Assembly (NCBI GenBank): GCA_003991915.1
Contig: RQTK01000030.1
Coordinates: 274,627-338,626, forward strand
DNA: 64,000 bases
Direction: 5' to 3'
Origin: Elysia chlorotica
Lineage: Eukaryota; Mollusca; Gastropoda; Plakobranchidae
The notes below the pieces were generated by a model, which made no database searches, was not told the DNA's origin, and was given only the letters and a program-made list of their open reading frames with translations. The translations under genes were made by a program, and so were the position numbers. Below, piece by piece: positions 58,854-64,000 of the stretch (position 1 is its first letter; the number at the start of each line of letters is the position of its first letter).

Positions 58854-60862
58854 ATTTATCTTTTATAATAACCATTAAACAATGCGATCAGCTTTTTTTT
58901 CCCTCCAAAAATCAATAACCATTTCTTTAGTCTTGCTAAAATTGAGAATTAGATGATTCGTGTCTCATCAGTCAACAAAAGATTTTACTCCTTGCACGTA
59001 GTTAGCGCTTTTGTCATAAACAATCATTCTAGTCAAAACAGCGTCGTCAGCGTATTTATCAATTACTGTACAATTACCCTGGGGTGATCCACTATTAGTA
59101 ACAATATCATCAGATTCTATTGAAGGATTTAGTTCTACAAACTAAGGTCTTGAGGTAAGATAATCGATTATCCAGATGATAAACCATGGGTAAACCGTCA
59201 TATTTAACACTTTATCACACAGAAGATGAGGTTGAATAGTGTTGAACGCACTAGAGAAATCGAAAAACATTAACCTTACGCTTGTTCCCGACAAATCTGA
59301 GTGTAAACATTGTGAAGAGCGTGAGTGATTGCACTATCAACTCATCTGTTGGATCTATAAGCAAATTGATAAGGGTCTACAAGATCACAGACTTGCTTGG
59401 TAAGATGGATAAGAACAGACTTGTCAAATACGTTCATAGCACATGATGAAAGTGCAACAGCTTCCTTTCGTGAGAGATTAAAAATATCACATACAATTTA
59501 ATCAATTCCTTGGCACAGAATTCAACACTGGGAAGAACAACATCGGGGCTTGGGGCTTTGCCAGCTCTCATTTTCTTTAGATTACATAGTACCTCGTTTC
59601 CTGATAATTTTATTATCATATAACTTGATCTCTCATTGGTTATTTTTTCGAATAAAAGGTTAAATCTATTATGTCTCACACTTCTAAAATTCTGACAATC
59701 AAATTTGGCTTAAACTTTTTAAGATCATGTGCAAACTTATTTTCACCCTCTAGACTGGTGTTTCCTTTCCTCTTACAACCACTCATCAAGTTCATGCCCT
59801 CCCAAACTTGCTTCATATTATTGGACTTAAAAAAAACGTTTCAATTTTGTTTTTATACGTATTTTTTCCTGTTCTTATTACATCTTTGAGCTCTTTCTGT
59901 GCTGTTGACATGTGTTCACTGTTTTTACTCTTAAAGGCCTGTCTCTTATTAAATAATTGCTTCTTTGATTTCATGGTTTACCCAAGGTGTGTTATTAGGA
60001 TGTCTTTGATATGCCTTTATTGTTTTGTTAGGCACAATTGAGTCTACACAAAATTTAATATAACAGCAGATGGTGTCAGCAAATCCATGTGTGTTCAAGA
60101 ACAGTGATCAGTCTGTGATTTCCAGCGAGGCACGAAGGGTTTCCCAGGCGTCTGCTGTCCAAGTGCGCACCTTCCTTTTTCGTTGGGAGCTCCCTTTGGA
60201 CAAGAGGCCGATATCTTGGCTGGACCGACACGAGACATTGGTCAGATCTGGCCAAAGGGGCCAAGGCTTTGCTGGTATACGAGACTTTCACGTTACAGTA
60301 CAGGAGGTCTAGCGTGGCGCTCTGGTGGCACATGTAAATTGTGCTTTGTTGTTCGAACCCAGTCAGGTGTTTAGTCACGTCACACTTATTAAAGTCATCA
60401 GTGAATATTTTAAGCGCGCCAGTGCGTTCGTCTTTGTGTTGTTCATGTATAGTCTTAAAAGTTCAGCAGCATTGTGTGAATTTTCTGTAGGTGGAATATA
60501 TACACACGTTATGCACACATTACTGAACTCTCTAGACAAGTAATATGGCCTTGCGGACACCGTAAGCTCTTCAATATCGCTTTTTTAGAAGGTGTACACA
60601 ACTTGAAACTGAAATGGCTATTTTTTCGATTGCACCACCTTTCACTAACAAATATACAAACTCCTCCTTCCTTCCTCTTATTTGACTATAGTTCTGTCAC
60701 TCCTCTATCCTGACATGTTCATCGGTGTCATGAATTTTGAGCTTAGCCATGTCTCACTGAAACACATCGCACTGCCTGTTCTAATGTTCTAAAACATTGA
60801 ATGTATTTGGTATTCCCATGAAGTTCGCCCTTTTTGTTTCTGATAGGTTGAACATTCCCACT
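58250..60862 (-). mobile_element. Nearly full-length dead LINE (endonuclease and reverse transcriptase), L2/CR1-like
   Basis: Read on the - strand, ORF2 landmarks follow in the right order. Endonuclease: NVQPIRNKKGELHGNTKYIQ (about 60855-60795), CFSETWLSSKF (about 60760), LTVSARPYYL, SREFSNVCITCVYIPPTENS (about 60530-60470), LAPLARSDQCLVSVQPRYRP (about 60265-60205). Linker: MKQVWEGMNLMSGCKRKGNT (about 59815-59755), KKMRAGKAPSPD (about 59582-59547). RT: LVDPYQFAYRSNR (about 59390-59350). C-terminus: NAEAILKKTKPRFHCLRKLH (about 58720-58665), STLTFGLVCWRGN, then IIKDSTHTLNALYDGQLIDR and TPTNRHMNSFFP to about 58300. Many stops and frameshifts; a (CT)n array (58783-58850) has expanded inside. The family name is from motif memory. 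Confidence 0.9.
58783..58850. repeat. (CT)n microsatellite inside the LINE
   Basis: About 34 CT units splitting the RT C-terminal region of the - strand LINE. Confidence 0.96.
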
Positions 60863-60917
60863 TATGAAGGTTATGATAACTACCCACTGACAAATTTAAA
60901 CAAATATTTTCAGCATA

Positions 60918-63900
60918 ATGGCGGACGATATTTCCATCTTTAACCAACTACCTCAGTATTTTCACCTAGAAGAGTCAGATCATATGGATAAACCAATCGA
61001 TGTCGAAGTTACAGGTTGGTTCAAACTTTTGGTTAAATATTTAAAGTAATATAAATCCTTTTTTACGGCTGCAAACATCTGCATATGACTGAACTATCCT
61101 AATGACATAAGAACGCTGGTTTTTTTAAATACTGATTGACTGGTGTTTAACACTCAAATTTAAAGATTGTTTTTTTTTTTTTTTTATTGTTATTGTTGTT
61201 TTTGTTGTTATTGTTGTTTTTGTTATTTTGTTGTTTGTTGTTGTTGTTGTTGTTGTTTTTATTCTATTGTTGTTTTTATTCTGGTGTTGCTGTTGTTTTG
61301 TGAATACTGTTGTTGTTGTTGTTGTTATTGCTATTCCATTTGTTGTTTGATATTTTGTGCTTATTTTATAAAGCATAGTTTCATGGGTGTCAAGTTATTA
61401 TTGTCTAACTGCTTCTCTGGCAAAGTCCATCTTATTAATTTTAATCTGTTTAAAGGTGAAGTGCCAACGTGGATAAATGGGTCATTGTTTCGCGATGGCC
61501 CTGGCCTCTTTAAAATTGGACCAACTGTCTGGAATAACCTTTTCGATGGGTATGCCGTCTTGCAGCGTTGGACGATACGTGACGGCAAAGTTACTTACCA
61601 GGCCTCCATTCTAGACTCGGAAAACTACAAAAAGAGTGCCAAACACAGAAGAATTGTTGGGGAGGGGATCGGTTGCCACTTCCCAGATCCATGTGACACT
61701 CTCTTTCGTCGGTGAGTATGCATTATGATGATGGATATTATAACAATATCTTCAGGCAATATTCTGTAAGGGAAAATACATTAAGGAACAATAGTAACAT
61801 GGTTGGGTTGTTTTTTTGTTTTTGTTTTTGTTTTTGTTTTTAATATACGCATATCGGTGCCGTTAAACAATGCACTCTGTGGATAATCTACAGGCGGTTG
61901 ACTTAAATTTAGTCAATATCCATTGAAGGGTCATGACAGTAATCATTTAAAATATGAATAGACGTCCGCCTTATGCGAGTAATGCATGTGTTGAGACACT
62001 CCTTGACTATAATCGTATCAATTGCGATATGTGCATGTATTCATACGAAACGACATACAACCATAATTATTTTCTTTTTACAAAATCAAAATCGACTTCG
62101 AGAGTTAGTGAGTTATCTATTTTGGCTTTGATGTCTCATTGGCTCTGCACCTTTTTTCTTCTTCTGAAAATTGAAAGCCACCTCAGTATCATATTTTGCA
62201 AATGTCTGTCGTCGATCAGCCACAAATTTGTTAACAGTCTATAATTTTCAACAATAATCTGCTATTGATCAAATGTTCGTCTTTTATGTTCATATGATTT
62301 TAATACCCCTTATGTAAGGCGCCGCGTTTTTTTTTTCCTTTGTAGTTGTATTTTTTTCTTTGTGGGGGGGAGAACATTTAATTAGTATAACATTTTTGTT
62401 AGTTCACTTTCGCGGGATTGGTTCGGGACCATTGTTAACTGCACTGTTCTTTAAAGGGCGGCGCATTTCGCTGGACTAACATATTTTAACTTATTTGTCA
62501 CATAGAATCTATCAGATTATTTACCATTCTGAAGAAACTGCAGCAAATTTCAACGTACATGTAAGTATCTTATCTTTCACTTACCTCTTTTACATGGAGA
62601 TTTATCACCTCAATTCTCTAGAATCCTGTAAATATTGTTTCAGGTTATTTAACCGGTTCATACCAAGCCAACCAGTAAATGACAACACAAATGTCAACTT
62701 TATAGAGATTGGGGATCGCATATTTGCAATGACCGAAAGCCCTTCAATAAATGAGATAAATCCAGATTCGTTGACGGTCAAACAGAAGGTAAGTAATGTG
62801 TCCAAATTTCACTTGATGAGTCCTGTTTTTATCACGGCGGCGGGAATGTATCAAAAGTTAATTTATCATTGTGACATGAAGCAACGTGTTTGAGTTTTTG
62901 AAACCTTTGCTAATGTTTTAAATCTTATTTTATTTTTAGCGTAAATGTCAACCGCATAAAGGGACATTTAAACGAGAAAACAAAAAAAATGTTTTTGTTG
63001 TTTAATTGTAGGAGAGAAAAACTTAAGAAAAATAAATTATATGTTTAATGATTAATCATAACTGCCACATCTCACTTTCATATAATTCGATCAGCGTTGG
63101 TGTGAGCAAAAGTCAAAGAGCGGCCATAGACAACAAAACATTAATTTTGACTCTAAAAGAATGAGAAATCCGGCGCAGAGGGACTCGTAGCTGTCTTAAC
63201 AGGATGTCCGGTTCTCTTCGCCTTGGCTTTGACATCACAGTTGAATATGGATCTGAGAATAAGACTAAATATTCATAACAGAATGGTGCAAATAAAGGCA
63301 TACTAATTTTTATAGTGCATATCCCCAATCTATAATTTACTATTCAGAGGTGAATTTTTGTTTTATCTTTTCGTTTGTTTTCTTAATTTATTATCACAGG
63401 AGGTTTTGAAGCACTCTCTTCATATAACTTTTCAAAACCTCTAAAGATGTTAAGCAGAAATCTACCTTCTTACTATGCAAATGGCGATTGAAAACAAGTT
63501 AGGATTAGGTGTTGGGTTAGAAGATCGAGAATCTATGATGCACCTAGACTTTCCGGAGGTTTCCTAGCTAGGAGTCCAGGTATTATCATTCGAATACAAC
63601 CGCTCTCGTTCTTGTTTATTTACCATCATTGATAAATTTTGTACGAAATAGTACAATGATGTGCAGTTTAAATAAAATGTTTGAGACTATTGCGATTGCA
63701 GAAAATTTATTTTTGTATGGACAGTTACCTGTCCGTTCCTTTGTGGATTTCATTTTGTTTGTAATTGATTCAATTATAGCATATGAATCCTTCTACAGTT
63801 TTAGTATAATTTTACAAAATGTCTAATGGTTAATCCCTTGATACTTATAACAAAACAACGCTACGGCAATATACTGCAAGTCTTTAAGGAGGTCATAATT

Positions 63901-64000
63901 TTGGTTAGTGGAAATCCTTTTTTTTTTTTTTTGAAAAGAAATATAGTTTTAAGATCAATCCAAAATAATCCATCCTTCAGAGCGAAATGAATGACTATAT
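60918..64000 (+). CDS. Carotenoid cleavage oxygenase (BCO/RPE65 family), 5' part
   Basis: Fe(II)-dependent dioxygenase family that splits carotenoids to apocarotenoids/retinal (BCO1, BCO2, NinaB; RPE65 is an isomerase relative). Coding exons found: 60918-61014, 61456-61711, 62644-62788; splice borders GT-AG, phases 1, 2, 0, total 166 aa. The protein starts MADDISIFNQLPQYFHLEES; then VTGEVPTWINGSLFRDGPGL (about 31-50), FDGYAVLQRW (about 62-71), PDPCDTLFRRLFNRF (about 109-123), NTNVNFIEIGDRIFAMTESP and INEINPDSL, all in the family's order. A TATTTTCAG acceptor-like site 4 bp before the ATG suggests an upstream untranslated exon. The four iron-binding histidines lie later in the protein and outside the window, so activity (BCO1- or BCO2-like) cannot be judged. 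Family members are about 500-600 aa. No damage seen. Confidence 0.9.
61180..61335. repeat. (GTT)n / TTTTG-rich tract in intron 1 of the oxygenase gene
   Basis: Irregular GTT, GTTTTT and TTATTG words over about 155 bp. The Phe/Cys-rich and Thr/Lys-rich open frames across it are artefacts; the oxygenase exon begins only at 61456. Confidence 0.92.
61712..62643 (+). other. Intron 2 of the oxygenase gene
   Basis: From a GTGAGT donor to a TATTGTTTCAG acceptor. It contains a TTTTTG run at 61809-61840. A short segment at 62505-62561 has splice-like ends (CATAG / GTAAGT), but joining it would break the conserved LFRRLFNRF frame, so it is taken as intronic. Confidence 0.7.
62789..64000 (+). other. Intron 3 of the oxygenase gene (to window end)
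   Basis: Begins with a GTAAGT donor. No continuation of the oxygenase (expected HPH-containing exon) was found up to 64000, so the next exon lies beyond the window. T-run at 63919-63932. Confidence 0.6.

Noticed and set aside
62505-62561. Extra oxygenase exon between exons 2 and 3
   Set aside because: Splice-like ends exist, but direct joining of 61711 to 62644 gives the conserved LFRRLFNRF sequence in frame, and inserting the segment breaks it.

Overview
This is nuclear DNA from an intron-rich, AT-rich animal. Protein genes are split into short exons with GT-AG borders, and the intervening DNA is full of microsatellites, degraded non-LTR retrotransposons, a tRNA-derived SINE family and small inverted-repeat DNA transposons. 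The style (many short TAGATC/AGGCCTA motifs, the SINE and LINE types) suggests a mollusc, probably a gastropod. That is an inference from general appearance and not proof. Nothing bacterial or organellar is visible.

Three host genes can be rebuilt exon by exon. (1) + strand, 18183-22960: a complete four-exon gene for mitochondrial ATP synthase subunit e (84 aa). (2) - strand, 38656-28299: a complete twelve-exon coding region for a GLD-2/TENT2-type cytoplasmic poly(A) RNA polymerase (441 aa), with all three catalytic aspartates and introns loaded with mobile elements. (3) + strand, from 60918 past the window end: the first three coding exons (166 aa) of a carotenoid cleavage oxygenase (BCO/RPE65/NinaB family). 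A relic of the second exon of a related oxygenase occurs twice more, at 42997-43247 and 45841-46091, inside an 881-bp almost perfect direct duplication.

Layout: 1-18 kb holds a 37-bp satellite, a LINE 3' end on the - strand, GA/CT microsatellites, SINE copies and the 3' end of an I/Jockey-like LINE; no host gene is proven there, though 13.3-13.95 kb looks like a promoter/first-exon zone. 18-23 kb is the ATP synthase gene, with a roughly 700-bp pyrimidine-rich tract in its second intron. 24.8-26.1 kb is a non-autonomous DNA transposon with long terminal inverted repeats; 26.2-26.8 kb is a rearranged LINE 3' end. 28.3-38.7 kb is the poly(A) polymerase gene, with two pogo/Tigger-like elements, a SINE nested in one of them, and a 1.05-kb insertion bracketed by 29-bp direct repeats. 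40.5-40.8 kb holds a short ORF on the - strand below an IRF/ISRE-like GAAA repeat. 42.8-46.5 kb is the oxygenase-relic duplication. 46.5-53.7 kb is mostly without recognisable genes. 53.7-56.05 kb carries two head-to-tail broken LINE copies. 56.6-58 kb is satellite and microsatellite. 58.3-60.86 kb is a nearly full-length but dead LINE on the - strand that ends about 60 bp from the first coding exon of the oxygenase.

The host genes are functionally unrelated (energy metabolism, mRNA tail control, carotenoid/retinoid metabolism). The main unusual material is the mobile-element and duplication structure around them. No operon, CRISPR array or prokaryote-like defence system was seen.
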